From positions 169,170-233,169 of the forward strand of contig NW_024088559.1 in NCBI RefSeq assembly GCF_009730915.1: a DNA stretch of 64,000 nt, read 5' to 3'. The translations under genes and the position numbers were made by a program. How positions within the stretch are numbered: position 1 is the first letter of the stretch; each line of letters begins with the position of its first letter. This document shows, in pieces, positions 45,976-60,281 of the stretch. The notes under the pieces are model-generated. The model had not been told where the DNA came from. It searched no databases and saw nothing but the letters and a program-made list of their open reading frames with translations. The DNA comes from Dioscorea cayenensis subsp. rotundata. Taxonomy: Eukaryota > Streptophyta > Magnoliopsida > Dioscoreales > Dioscoreaceae.

Positions 45976-48900
45976 ATATATATATATATATATATATATT
46001 GGTATATCACAGTATAATATATCTAGTGCAATCACAATTATTATTTTTTTTATGGTGGATGAAATGGTAATTTAAATAATTAAATTAAAAGGAGAGTGAT
46101 TTTGATTCATTGATAAAAAAAAATTAGATACTGTAAGAATAAAACTTTCTATATTATTTAAATTCCTTGTACGTTTAGTTTTAGAACATAAATAAATTAG
46201 ATAGATAATTATAAAAATAATCTTTGTATGAATGAAATATTAATGAAAGACATTTGATGTAAAGAATAAAAGATAAATATTAGAATTTGAAATTTTCATC
46301 TATACATTTTAGAAAGCCTTATTCTGAAATGACCTATATAATTTATACAATTTTGCCCAACTTCTGGAATCATACTTATTTTTGAAATAATATGAAATAA
46401 AAATAAATTTAATTAATTTAAATAAATAAACAAAATATAGTTATTAGTTAATATTGACAAAATCATATACTAATTATTTTGAGAAATGGTAAATGAAAGT
46501 GAGAATGGAGAACATGAGTGGAGATGATATGGAGAAAAAAAATTAAAAAAAAAAATTATGCAATAACAAAACAACCATCCTTACAATAGAGCAATTGGTA
46601 AAAAAAATGCCATATTAATTGAAAGAGTATAATATTTTGAATTTTTTTTTAAAATTCTTTTAAACATGATTTTTAAATTTTTAATATGAAAGAGTGCCAA
46701 AACAATAGTAATTTATTTTTAAAAAAGTTGGGAAAAAAATTCTCTCCTCTTTTGTTTAATATGTTATATATATATATATATATTCATATTATTAAACACG
46801 GGAGCTTTTAATTAGAGTTGAATTTAGAAAATAAAACTAAATAAATAAAAGGCAATTGCTTTTTTTAGGGTCAAAATTTCTATAATTAGAACCTATCAAA
46901 ATTGGTGACCTATGCTCCCACATTTTCCTAAAATGGGTATGAATTTCATTTTTTTTTTTACAAAGGGGCATGAATTTCTCATAGGGGAAGCTAAAATAAG
47001 AAAATTTGAAGTGTTTTTGAAGGACAAAATGGGAAGAAAAAAAAATTAAACACAAATGGAATAAAAAGTACAACAAATGGTACTTTGGAAATTAAGTCAA
47101 AGTTAGACTTTTAAATTTCAAGCTTAGGGAGTCAAGGGCATTGAAAAGTTTATATAGATTTTTAATATAAACCGTAAATTAACAGAATAAAGATATAAAG
47201 TCATGGATAAGATCCACAGCCATTGAACTTATTGCCATTTATTTATTTAATATAAATAGGAGGTTTTGACAAGAATTTTAGAATAAATTTCAGACTTTTT
47301 CATTTGTTAGTATTGTCCCATATATAAAGTGTGTTATACTATAAAAATAGTTTGAATCTCAATTTATACATAATAAAAATACAAACAAGTGTATTGAAAT
47401 AACAATTCCATCTTTATACAAATATGTTACTATATCTATATTTTATAATATATATATATATATATATCTGTGACCAAATTAGAAAATTTTATATTGGTTT
47501 ATTGCTAAATTTTTAAAACATAGAAAACAAAAATGCATGAAGCATTTGGTCTCTAATAGATATTTTTTATTTTTTATTTTTTTAAATGTGGGTTAATGCG
47601 CATGCTAATATGATATTCATGTTGTGAAAAAAAAATTAGTAATAGTTTAAAATGTTAAAATGGTATGAGTTGTCAAATCAAATTCTTGAATTTTGTTTTT
47701 CATTACATTAAAAAACCAAAATATATATTTAAAAAATAGGAAAATTATTTAAAATATACTTTTATTACTAGTGTAATGCTAGACCATCAAAACATCCCAT
47801 ATTAACCATCCATTTGAGGTTATGTTACTCTTTATTTCCAAAACAATAATTACATTATATAATTTTATAAATTTTTGTACTTCAAAATTCATAGTGCAAA
47901 AATTATATCAAATTACAACACAATTAAAAGATAAAACTATTTTTGATTAAAATTAAAAATGACCAATTATCTGTAATATATTTGATATTAATAAAATATA
48001 ATTAAAATTTGGGTGAATATCATAAAAAAAATTATGTTATTCATTAAATATATATAAAAAAAAACTAATCCAAGCACTTGTGCTCTAACTCAATGTGTCA
48101 CATTACTCGTCCTATTCTTATAATCTAATCAATCCAGTCCTAAAAGTTAATATAATTGATAATTTATAAAATTTATAATATAAACTAACTCTAGTTAATA
48201 TTTTTAAAGTAAAAGTTGAAATTAAAGAATACAATAAAGAATATGAAAAACATTCTTTTTGTCTTTAATTTTTTCTGTTAAAAATAATATAAACTAGAAT
48301 GTTTATAAAATCTATATTTTAGTACCTAAAACAAAAACAACAATATTAACTTTGATTTAAGCATTAAAAAAATGAAGTCTTTAATTCTCCAAACCATGAA
48401 GAATACATAGGTTTTAGAACCAGATAAATTGATATACTTCAACTGTATAAATCAAGATTCTAAATTTAAAAACCTTCAATTTTATTATTTTAATTGAGAT
48501 AAATTTTTATATACAATAAACCATAATTTTTCTCTTTAATCTAAAAGAAGATGAAAATACCAACCCTTCTTTCCTAATCTAATGAAATTTGATAAGAATA
48601 AATAAATTACTTTAAAGATATATATATCTATTGCTTCTGTATGGATAAAAAGTAACTCTATTTTTCATAAGGATTATTAAAATTTAAAAATAAAAAAGAT
48701 CAACAATCAAAATTACATTTATTATATATAAAAAGTAAAAGCTACTCCTTTCTTATCTACCAAAACTAACATGATTAATGACAATGATTCATAATAAAAA
48801 TTTAACTCTCCACATGAAAAGAAACCGTAAGAGAGTGGATAAAAAAAAAAAGGAAGGAAAGAATAAATCTCTTCATTTACTAGAATGAAGACACATGGCC

Positions 48901-50454
48901 TTCCTATAGTTTTAATTTGAGAGTTTAATTTAAAGGAATTTAGAATAAATAGGTAGGTGTCACAACTTCTTATAAAGAAAACATTAATTATCAAGTTAGT
49001 GGGAGGATAGAATGTTCAAGAATTTTTTTTTTTTTTAAGTTTCCACTTACAAAACAATCACTTGGAGGATTCCCTTGATAACAAGAAAGCTTTCACTCAT
49101 CCCTTTAATTAATTAATTAATTAATTAATATTATTTATAAAAAGAATGGCTTCCAACACACCCTAAGTGGAAAACCAGAAGGACTTGTTAGAATATTTTT
49201 AGGACTATAAGCCCACCATAGTTTTTAACCAATGATCATTAGCTCTTTATCACAATCTTTTTGTTTTATATTATTTATTATAAAAAAAGTTTGGTATCCG
49301 AGTGAAAAGCGGGCAAGTTGATTGATCACTTTCATTTTTCAACAAAATGATAGTCAATCTTAATATGTTTTTTTTTAATCTTTTTAATACAGTTCTAAGA
49401 TATTAGAAAAAAAAAAATAATTTTTTATACATATCATCTTCTAAGATCTTATAATTATTTACATATAAATGTTATTAAAATAATACTTACTGCAATATAA
49501 TAATAGATCTAGATGTTTTAAGGGACGAGAGAACTCTAGCTTGTTCTTCAACTCAAAGGTTACTGGAATTTGCACATAAAGAAAAAACAACAAAGAAATT
49601 ATATAATTAAATAAATAAAAATATAGAGATTCACATGGTTCAACAATCTTAATTACTAAGGTAGTTTGGTTCACAAAATTTTAAATTACATTTTAGATTA
49701 TTATTATTATTATTGTCAAGAATATGATTTCTAAATTATATTGATTGGAAATTAGAATATATCAAATTTATGTTTGATTCATAAGATAATATTGTGGTTA
49801 GAATGTAATGTTACCTGTCATGTTTGGTTATGTGAAAATTTTATATGAAAAATTATCATTTTATTAAAATACCCTTCTTAAAAGGTCGCTATAAAAGTTT
49901 TTAACGTTTACTAATACAAATATGAAACTTGTTTATATAAATATTTGTTATTATTAAAAAAGTTAATTTTAATATTACAATATTTAAGTTTTATTAATAT
50001 ATAAATTTTATGTAATCAATGTTTTTAAAAAATAATAACTAAATAAAACTCAATTATTTTAAATATATGTAAATGTTTTCCCTCCAATTTAATTATTTAA
50101 TATTTGAAAAACAATGTTAATTTCAAAAGTTTATCTCCAACAAAATATTCAAAAAAAAATTTATTTTTAAAATTTTTAAAATTTTTAAATTTTGGTATTT
50201 TGAAACTTGAGGAGTATAATAGGAATAAAATATGCATTTCTTAGGAATATGAGATTATCACCTTTTCAAACAATAATCAGTAATATTGGCCATGTTATCA
50301 CATTCTAGACATATGATATTCTCATCTTAAAAAACCAAACTATATAATATAAGATTAGTTGGTTCACATGCCCCTGATAATTTGATATTAAACCCAATCA
50401 AACAGCACCTAAGTATTGTGGTCAAGATTTTAAAAAATCTCAATTATGTTACAG

Positions 50455-50590
50455 GAAGATCTTGGTCTATTGACATCCGATTTGTACAACACACTTATGA
50501 CCTCATTTTGTATGCGTTGAGATTTGAATTCGCTTCTTCGGTAGAATATGAATTTTTTATGTACAAATCCAGTGTCAATAGATCAAGAGG
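50455..50590. repeat. Foldback element with ~32-bp arms
   Basis: Left arm 50455-50487 and right arm 50561-50590 are inverted repeats with a few mismatches (ggtctattgaca..cgatttgtac against gtacaaatc..gtgtcaataga). The interior includes gagatttgaattcgcttctt. A diverged relative of the right half lies near 52030-52130. Confidence 0.6.
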
Positions 50591-51521
50591 CTGTTTACGT
50601 TATAAAAACTTTATACCCTGTACAACATAATTGTAAATTTCCAATATTTTATATCTATGATTATATGTATACATATATATTGTAAGTGTATTTCCTATTG
50701 TTTTAGAGAGGCATTGAAATATAATTTTTCTATGTATGTGAAAGGTTTTGTATCCAAAATAATAATAATAATAATAATAATAATTAAAAAAGGGGAGGGA
50801 TGAGCTGTAGAGTGACCAAGCCACAGGGATGCTTTTTAATGAGTGTTGGACTAGAAAAAAAGAAAAAGAAATGCCCACTATGAATCAAGCTTTTTCTTTG
50901 ATTAAACAATGTTGGTTTATCATGGTGATGTTGGGGTTACAGTGTGTGGAGGTGGGTGCAAATTAGAGAGAGAGAGTTTGAGGGGATTACTTGCAATGTT
51001 GTTGCTTATCTGATTGTGAAAAGGATGGATGGTTACTCAACAAAACCTCAAATCAAATTGAAGTTGACAAAGAATACTTCTTTGTACAACCCTCCCATTG
51101 ACAACTTTCCACTATTTGCTTTGAACAACCATCTTAACTCATCCACTTTTCACAATATGTACCATATATAATAGAACCTATATATTAAGAAGGTTAATTA
51201 CTATCATATTGCTATAAAAATGATACTTACTCACATATCCTTATAATAAAAAAAATCAATAAAACAATTATAAAATAGAATAATCTAAAAAAAGAATAAA
51301 TTTATACTTTTATAAAATGTGTAAATTCATTTCCATCCATAAAAAAATATAAGCAAATAAAAATATTTTACAAAAATATATAAACAAACATGATTTTAGA
51401 GTTAGTCACCATTCAATGCATAGGAGATCACGACATTAGTGTTTTCAAGATAAAAAAACAGCTGTAATCAATGAATTGAGCAATCTCAATAAACTTAGTT
51501 TATACCAACGTTTTTTCAAAA

Positions 51522-51564
<43 letters not shown>

Positions 51565-51944
51565 ACAGATATTGATTAATATGGTAAGAAGCATGTGTTG
51601 CTTAAGTAAAGTTTCAAGTTTGACTCTTTGTTAATGCAGGAAGTACTTCTTAAGAAAGGTTACTTTTTTTTTAAAGACTTCCAAGTTTTTTGTATTGAAC
51701 TAGACTAGTACCCTAGCTCTTAAGATACCATGGATAAAAACCTTAGTTTACAAGTATAGCATTATTCTATATATATTAAGTGTATTTATTGTCATACATT
51801 TGCATCTCATTGCAAAATGCAGTGATTTTTGTATCTATTTGTAAAATTAAGGATATTATATATAGTTACAGATGGAGTATATACATAAAAGTAAATAAAT
51901 AAATATTTATTTTTCCACAAATAAATATAAAGGCATATACATGC

Positions 51945-51947
<3 letters not shown>

Positions 51948-51993
<46 letters not shown>
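51948..51993. repeat. (TTA)n microsatellite
   Basis: About 15 uninterrupted TTA/ATT units. Confidence 0.95.
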
Positions 51994-53143
51994 TTACAAC
52001 ATAGACACAACCATAGAATTAGCATTTCAATACATCTATGCATTCACTTTGCGTAATCTGGGATTTGAATATGTCTTCTCAGTAAAAACATAAATATTTT
52101 ATATAAAAAATTCTGTATTAATAGACAATGAGTTTTTTGGCACAAATTTTTTTAAAGAATATATATGTAAAAAACTATTCCTTGGTTTTGAATAAGAATG
52201 GAGAGTGGATTGAGTAGTTGGCAAATCATTTGAAACATGGGAATTTATTTGGGAACATGACATCCAAACCCAAAAGGAAGAGTTCCATTTGTGGATTATG
52301 CCTACTTTGCACAAGTCTTTGCATGAGAGTGACATTTTATATAATTTGTATTTGTTGCTGGTCCCACAAAGTCCACTTACCTGTCTATATTTTACTTGTA
52401 GAGATTATATCCTCATCTTTCTTGCTAATAAAGTGACTTTACATTCTCCTCATTTTTAACTTGCCAATCGACAACACACCACAGCATAATTTTGATTTTT
52501 GGTTACTTCTATTCATGAATAGGGTATGTCAAATAAGGTTGAGATAATAGGTTGAAATATATTTCATATTTTTAATATATTACTAAAGTTGTATTGTACT
52601 GTTTGGAGGCATTTTTGTCTTCATATTTCATATTTCATGTTGGTGCATTTGTCTGAAGAAACCTTCGTCTTCTAGCTATGTTATACTGTTCTCTTATCAT
52701 AATAAATGTAATTAATCTATTTTATCAATATATATATATATATATATATTATATACCAAAGTTTTTAATAGTATCAAAAACTTAATTGATATCACATTAT
52801 GATATCTATATTCTTTTTAAAAATATTATTATTACTAAGAAAGATATTATGTTAGTCTATATAGGCATAAGTCTAGTATAATTAATATATGGTGTTGTAT
52901 TTATGATAATTGAATTTATTTCAGTATATTGTTATTTTTTTCCTTTCCTAAAATTATCTTTCACATAAAGCATATGTCATGATTATCTAGTTCTTTCACT
53001 TTTGTTTTTAGCTTATTCCATAGTCTTTTTTTAATAAGATAAATCCATATTTTTTTATATGAAATCTTCTGGTTTATTTAAAAATATTAAGAGATAATTT
53101 TATAAGCTTTCCCAAAGACTATTAAATTAGAGAAATATGCTCA

Positions 53144-53145
<2 letters not shown>

Positions 53146-53186
<41 letters not shown>

Positions 53187-53187
53187 T
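53146..53187. repeat. (TTA)n microsatellite
   Basis: About 14 uninterrupted TTA/ATT units. Confidence 0.95.
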
Positions 53188-54633
53188 GTTGATTTCAATT
53201 TATTGTAGTTTTTTAAGATGAATTTTTATTAGTTATTGGATGAAATTATTATCATCGCTTCTGCAAATACTCCGGAATATTTATCAAACTCATATTTCAT
53301 TTTTCATTCACCATGAAATTTGAGGAAAATGTTGAAATATTCATGGTATTTTGATACATTACAAGAGTTTTTTTAATATTATTTAATTGAAAATAATCTC
53401 CATATATATTTTTTTAATATTATTATCTCATAAGAAAGCTGATTTTCATAAAGCAACATTAGCAATCACCCACTTTTGTAAGGGAATGCAAAGGAAATAA
53501 TAAATAATTAAATAAAAAATATTTTTTCTAACCAAAATTACGTGCATGTCCTCTAATTAAAATTACTAATTTACCCCTATAAAAATCATGGTTACTTTAT
53601 AGCCCCCTACAAACACTTTCTTTTTATTTATTTTATTTCCAAATGTAACTTTAAAGAAATTCAAAGCAGCCACATAATGAAATCCTCTGTTTCTATCCAA
53701 AGGAACCAATGAGCATGAGTCACATAACTACAATGTAGTGGCAAGAGCATATGAACAAACTATTCATTCATTCATTCATTGATTTATTAATTAATAAATA
53801 AACCAATGATGAAGGAGTTCATTCTCAATGCTGATTTGCTTGCCAGTGAAATTAAAGTAGAGTGAGTTTGTGCTGTTAGACTATCAGAGAATAGTAATAC
53901 AAAGTGATTGAGGACTGTTCCATAAGATGCCAATTGCCTGCACTAAAACTTCAATTCACATGCACTAAGAATCATGTTCCTAATCCTGTTTTTTCAAGAA
54001 TGATTCACTAACATATTCTAAGATGAAACCGAATAAAGAAAAAAAAAAAAAATCATAATATTGAAATCCATCGTGTTCATAATAACGATCTTTTTTCTTT
54101 CTTTTAGGTTGTTTCGGCGAAGGTTACTGCCAAGATTTCTGCAGAAAAGAATAAAGAGAACATTTAACTGTCAAAATTGATTTTCAAGTTTTTTTTTTTT
54201 TTTTTGGAGTACGAGTATTAATTCAAAGTTGGTGAATTATATATGTGCTATATTCTTAAGTGAGATGAGAATCTAGACTAGGAATTAAAGTAAATGAATT
54301 AAAACAAAGCATCAAATGCTGAGAAAATGGCAGCTATTGGAACTACAAGATGACTTTTTTGCAGTAAAAGTTTTGCTGTTTCAGATCATTAATCAATTGC
54401 AAGACTCTTTTTCTTTAGAGAAAAGAAGTGTTGGAGATGAAATTCCATGAACAACTTGCTGAGCACATCTTGCTTGTAAACTAAGAAATTTTCATTGACA
54501 AGAAATCATGAAGGAATGTACAACAGACATGTCAAAAAATTAGTTATGCATAAGACCAAAAAATGCACTGTAAATGACAGTTCTACAGGCAGACAAAAGA
54601 ATCAAAATGTCACTGAGCTTAACAAGCTAGAGT

Positions 54634-57600
54634 TCACAGAGCAGGATTTTTGGCTTTCGTTATACGCACAACAAACGTATGGTTTTCTTTATCAGCGAGA
54701 TGAAGTTCACACGTGTCGCCTTCTTTAAGATCGTTTGCTGCAGCGAATTCTTTCCAGCCACCGATGAAGCCTGTGAATCTTCTGTTTTCGCAATAGAGGA
54801 CCGGCCACTTTCTCATGACAGGATCCTGAAGCACAAGCACCTTCCTCAGGAGAAACATTTTCCCGAAACTATACGGGATACTGTTCGACAATTTCTGCAT
54901 CAATGAAAAGACCGACACGTATTAAAGGTATAAGATCAGGAAGGTACATGGCACTTCATATGTCATTTCCATTCCAAAAGAAAATGCAGCAGATAATGGT
55001 TGTGATTTTCAATCATCTTTCAATTATGCCCTGATGTCAACGCAATAATAGCATTAGTTCCCGATCTCTTTCATGGCTGTTCTTATTGATAATTAAGCAA
55101 CATGTGCAAGAAAAGTCCAAATAAACTCAAATTCATAGATGCTGCATGATATTCTTTGATACTCTTAACCACTAAATTCTAGTAATTCAAGAAGCGCGCG
55201 ATAATATTATAGAACTATGGCATGCCATTAAGAGCAATTAAATATCACTGTTTCAAATTAAACAGAGCCAAGGCAACTTGCATTAGCTACAAAATAAACA
55301 ATGCCTTTTCAGACGTTTTGCAGATAGATCACCAGCTCATACGTCTAGTATGAAGAACTGAAATAATTCATATAGTGAAAGGAAAAGAGACTATATCATT
55401 GACACAGGACTTAAATAATGCACAGAATAATGAAGTACTCACAAGCCAAGAGTTGTTGTTTGAAGGAAGACTAAATTTGAAAATGAAAGAACTTGATGAG
55501 GGGGGTTTCACCAAATCCATGTATTCAGGTTTTAAATCTTCATTCACTGTTACTTCTGGACTGAGACTTGATCTCTTTTCAGTTTCTTCCAGCAATTCAA
55601 CAGATTTTTTCCCTATAATCAAGGATTCAGGCTTTACATCTTCACGGGCAGTTATTTCTGAACTTAAATTCAAATTCTTCTCATTCTCTTCCAGTGAAAC
55701 GACAGGCATTTTTCCTGAGATCAAGAGAATTGTTTGCAAACTAAGAATAACAGAGAAATATGGTCTAAATTGAAAATAGAATTTACACTGTACAGTAAAT
55801 CAATTCAGAATATCAGAAACTTTATTATTCGGGAAATCTATATATCTACCAGACTGGGGAACAGTTTCCTCCACGACATTGGCATCATTTTGAAATTCAG
55901 GAGTTTGGAGGCAAGAAACACTCTTGCTTCTGTAAATATGGATGTTGTCTTTCCCTGCCAGAAAATTCTTTACTTTATATAAAAAAGATTTCATTTTTAA
56001 AAAACAAAAAAAAAAAACAGTAACAAAAGAAACAAAGAAATCAAAATCAGGTACTGAAACAATATGAACCATGACACAAATTACTGACCCAAGGAACCCA
56101 ACTCCGCTTCATTTTTAGGAACCTTATCAAGTGGAACAGAGGGTGATATGTGCCTGCTCTTATCTTCATTGAATGTGCCATCAGTTTTGTGCAAAATGTC
56201 AGCTTCATCAGCATCACACAAATCAAAAGGATTAACCATACCATCACCAAATTTATCAGTAGAATCTTCTTTAACAATGTAGCAAATTCCTTGCAGTGTA
56301 CCAAGAAATTTATAAACTCCATCTGCTGTATTTAAGTTTTCTTCAGTAACATTATCATCAAATGATTCAGATGAATCAGTTTCGCCACCTTCTAGTTGTA
56401 TCTTTGTACACTCAGCTGTGGTTATTCCCTGTGGCAAGTCCCCTGTTATCACCGTGTTGCTAATAAGAGGATCCACATCAACTTCGCAGTTCACTTCAGT
56501 CTCATTCCGCGATCCATAACTAGTGCAATCTCTTTCTTCATTCATCACTAACCCATCTGTTGTTTGTTGGACAATGCATGAGCTTCCTATAGCTTCTTTA
56601 GGTATCAAATTAACAGAAGAAACTGCAACATTTTCCTCTGGGCTTTCTCCTTTTAACACACCATCATTAATAAGAGGATCCAAAATTACATTCTCATTCT
56701 GTGATCCATGTCCATCAAATTCACTCGCTAACAAAGGTTGGCACTTAACAGGGCTAAGCCGATGATGTGGTGATAATTCTTCATTAATCACTAATGTATC
56801 TACTTCTATGGCACCACACAAGTTTCCTTTTTCTTCGGAAGCAGTCAAATTAATAGAAGAAACTGCAACAACACCTTGTGGGCTGTCTCTAGTTAACACA
56901 CTGTTACTAATAAGAGGATCCACAATCCTGACACATTCTGCGTCAGTCTCGCTCAGAGATCCATGCAATGATTGTTCATTAGTTACCAATGTATCTGTTT
57001 CCACAGCATTGCATGACTTTCCGTTAGCTTCTGAAGCTATCATATCAGGAGAAGAAACTGTGATATTTCCCTTCATGAATATTGAATCCCGAGAGCCGAC
57101 TTTTACAGGTACTTGTACAAGCTTAACATCTGGCATTTGCTCTTCTGTGACAAAATCTCGACTCATACCTATACCTTCACTGATAGAATCACCAGCATTG
57201 TCACTATTATCACCATCGGTCATAGTCATCACATCCACATCCATATTCACAGGATCACTAGGGGAAATTTGGCAGGTTTTGTCAACCATTTCATCTAGTA
57301 ACTCAACTGGCTCTACAACATCAATTTGTCGCCTTTTGGAGCTTTCATGGCAAACATGAGATGTCTTAAGTGCATCCTCATCTTCACCTTTGCGTTTTAC
57401 ACCAGCCTTCATACTTCTAGTAACCATCATACTGTCAGATTTATCACCAGAAGCCAATTTTGTTGTTTGTTTTTTCTTAATCGACTCCTCAATGCTATCG
57501 ACAACATCTTTGTCAAGCTTTCCAACAGACTGACATTTTTTTAGAGAAAGATCATCAGCGGATGCTTCATTTTTCCTTTTCCTTTTACTCTTACCAGCGA

Positions 57601-58919
57601 TAGATTTTTCAACGAATTCTAGTCTTTCACAGCCGGTAATAGCATAAATCTTTGCAGAAAAGAGCAATCTGTCAACATGATTAAATACCACAAATTCCCC
57701 AAATTTTATAGAGTGATCCAACACAAAATCCTGCCATCCTTGTTCAAAGGCCAAGTGATTATCCACTAAGGATACTTTTACTCCCCAACGATGTCCATTA
57801 GAATCCTCAATATCAACATTCTGATTAAGTAATGCACTTAATTTTTTAGCAACAATTGGCGGAAAGAACTGAAAATTTAATCCAAAGTCACAGAGTGAGA
57901 AAAAATAAATACAGAATTGGTAATACAAAAAGAGCAAGAACAATGGTACAATTAAAAAAAACAAAGAAATAAACTTTCAAATCAAAATCAGTAGTTTCGG
58001 GTTAGAACAACTAGAAAAAATGAACTCAGTAGCACAATGACCGACATAGTGGAGCTTAATCAACAACCAAAGAAACCAAAAACTCTGGAATCAAAATAGT
58101 TGCTTTCAGCTTAATCATCACAGAAACAATGTTAGAAGCAGGATGGAACAATAAGTAAAATAAATAAATATATAAATAATCTCAATAGCACAATGAACAA
58201 CTTAAAGGAGCAAACTTTTGGGTGCAAAACCACTAATTCTCAGTTTATACCCAAAAATAAGTTTAAAAGATAGCCCAATTCAATCTCAATAACACAATGA
58301 GCAACTCAAAAGGAACAGACTTTAGGGGTATAAAAATCACTAATTTTCAATTTATACCCTAAATTATCTTTAAAAGAATAACCAAAATCAAACTCAATGG
58401 CACAATAAACAACCCAAAGAAAAAAAACCAGAACACGGAATCAAAATCTTCAATTTCAAGTTCTCAGAATCATGATCAAAACCAAATGACACAATGTATA
58501 TATACAAAAAGACCAAACTTTGGTCCTTCCAAGAATAGCTTTTTAGTACAAAGAACACAATTCCACTAATCACACACCCAAAACTCAAATTATTAATTTT
58601 TTTTTTTTATAAAATATATATATATATATAAATATATTATGCGACAGAATCTGAAAAAAGCCAAACCTTTACATAAGACGATCGAAAAAGAAATAAAAAA
58701 AATACTAATTCTCTGACAACATATCCAAATCCGAAAAAAAGAAAAAAATATACAACTAAATTCAATCTTAAGAAAGAAAGAATAACAAAGAAATCATACC
58801 AAAGCTTGGCTGAAGTCCCCAATCATGACCTTGAAGAAGGAAAGAAGCGCAACAGCATCATGATGATGATGATGATGAGAAGAAGAAGGGTCCTTCCCAT
58901 GAGATTTTTTGCTCTCCAT
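54634..58919 (-). CDS. B3-domain transcription factor with two B3 domains (REM-like)
   Basis: Probable nuclear DNA-binding protein of the REM type; its target is unknown. Five exons in transcript order (58919-58800, 57868-56089, 55954-55850, 55714-55443, 54894-54634) join in frame to 845 aa. After a His-rich start (MESKKSHGKDPSSSHHHHHH) the first B3 domain spans about 28-130 (FFKVMIGDFSQALFFPP, WGVKVSLVDNHLAFEQGWQD, FGEFVVFNHVDRLLFSAKIY), followed by a basic nuclear signal (KSKRKRKNE). A long acidic linker holds about 3.5 diverged repeats of about 75 aa (word DPLISN.V) and a two-fold repeat of about 33 aa (LEE.EK...LS.E.T..EDLKPE). The second B3 domain is C-terminal (SFIFKFSLPSNNNSW, GKMFLLRKVLVLQDP, RFTGFIGGWKEFAAANDL, GDTCELHLADKENHTFVVRI). 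Acceptor choice at 55714, not 55740, is set by frame. Confidence 0.9.
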
Positions 58920-58923
58920 GCAT
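58858..58923 (-). promoter_or_regulatory. Overlapping upstream ORF at the B3 gene start
   Basis: An ATG four bases before the main ATG opens another frame of 21 codons, which reads the six His codons as six Ser codons and stops directly after. It would compete with the main start if both are in the mRNA. Confidence 0.5.
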
Positions 58924-59287
58924 GCCTGCTGCTGTTCCTGAGCAAGCATTCCTCTTCCCCTTTCTTTTCTCCTAATTTTTTTAATTTTGAGAGTGATTGA
59001 TAGAGAGAGAGAAAGCGCGGTCTCTGTTGATGTGCAAAGCGCCGTAACTTTATTTAGTTTTGCAAATCGTCTCTTGGAAATCCGAAATCTATTAAATGCT
59101 GTTATTTATTTGTTTATCTATTTATCTATTTATTTATTTATTTTAAAGATATTTTTTTGCAATTTTTAATTTATTATTTTTAAAAAAATTTGTTTGAGAT
59201 TATCTTAAGAGATTATTTTTTTTAAAAAAGATGCATTTAAAAATTATAAAAGTTATCAAAATTAGTGAGTGTTTGTGTTTGTGTATA

Positions 59288-59289
59288 TA

Positions 59290-59323
<34 letters not shown>

Positions 59324-59325
59324 TT
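59288..59325. repeat. (TTA)n microsatellite
   Basis: About 12 TTA/ATT units upstream of the B3 gene. Confidence 0.9.
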
Positions 59326-60204
59326 GTGTGTGTATTAATAAATAAGGCAGTAAAGAAATTTGATTGAAAAAGAGATTTTTTTTATTGGCTGTTTATGGTT
59401 AGAATCATTGGAAGAGAAATATAATTAAAATGGTCATTCATAAAAGGAATAAATATCTAATTATGAAATTTACATTCAATTCGCAGCTGAATTGGTTTCC
59501 TTAAATGGCATTATTAATTTAAGTGTTATTTAATAAAATTTTAAAAAATATATATTTTTCTTTAAATTTATGGGTGTTAATAAACCAATGTGTTTATTAA
59601 AAGCTCCAAGGATCCATTGGTTAAAAGCTTGTTTTGACTTGTTTATTAAAGTAAACTAGTGATTCTCGAGCTCAATTTGTAAACTTATAAGGTAAACTAG
59701 CTGAACTTGAACATCACCAAGTTGGCTTATTAAGACTTTTGAATAATTCATTTATAATATTATTAACGGCTCGTTTATAAGAATTATTAAAAAACTTGTT
59801 TGTACTAGTGTTATTAACAAGTTAATTTATATAAATTAGTTATAAAAATCTTTAATATAATTGTTTATAGTATCATTAATAAGCTCATATATAAAAAGCA
59901 TTTATAAAACTGTTTATAGTAATATTAACATTGTCAGGATTAATTATAATGATATGTTACAAAAATATTACGTGTAATTTTAGTACAAGTTTAAGCAAAA
60001 GATGGGATTAATTTATAGCTTTTATGATAAAAAAGTTTAATAATATTTTAAAAATAATACTTTTAATAATAGTGAGGATGTATTATTTATAAAACAAAAT
60101 GATCAAGTTTTATTAAGCTAATAAGCCGAGTCTGAGTCTTAGAATTTCACGAAGCTCAAAGTAGGTTTGCACTAGGCTCGAGCTTGGCTTAGGCTTGGTT
60201 AAAG

Positions 60205-60281
60205 AAGGCTCAAGCTTGACTTAAGCCTGACTAAAATAGTAATTTTAAGGCTCAAGCTTGATTTAAGTCTGATTAAAATAG
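60205..60281. repeat. Short direct repeat within a probable transposon relic
   Basis: Two copies of aaggctcaagcttga.ttaa followed by g.ctga.taaaatagt lie about 40 bases apart. The surrounding 700 bases are rich in gctcgagctt/aagcttg words of the sort seen in plant hAT-type elements; the class is a guess. Confidence 0.5.

Larger units (their letters stand above)
44641..54633. other. Long AT-rich spacer without a supportable gene
   Basis: About 44641-44760 is the 5' leader of the response regulator, with a (CT)n tract near 44884-44907. The remaining 9.8 kb is AT-rich with only short chance open frames. It holds family A and family B repeats near 45246-45975, a foldback near 50455-50590 with a diverged relative near 52030-52130, and many (TA)n and (TTA)n tracts (45222-45245, 45418-45456, 45652-45721, 45976-46000, 47447-47470, 50759-50785, 51536-51562, 51948-51993, 52729-52750, 53146-53187). 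The stretch 54180-54633 may include 3' UTR of the B3 gene. Confidence 0.6.

Noticed and set aside
50944-51171. Open frame of 75 codons in the gene-poor block
   Set aside because: No recognised motif and no neighbouring exon; its somewhat higher complexity alone is not enough.
52218-52436. Open frame of 72 codons in the gene-poor block
   Set aside because: Looked gene-like in composition but has no family features and no supporting splice sites.
55800-55850. Read-through end of the third B3-gene exon, which would stop the protein at SDILN
   Set aside because: Splicing at the donor 55849-55848 keeps frame into the next exon and restores a complete C-terminal B3 domain.
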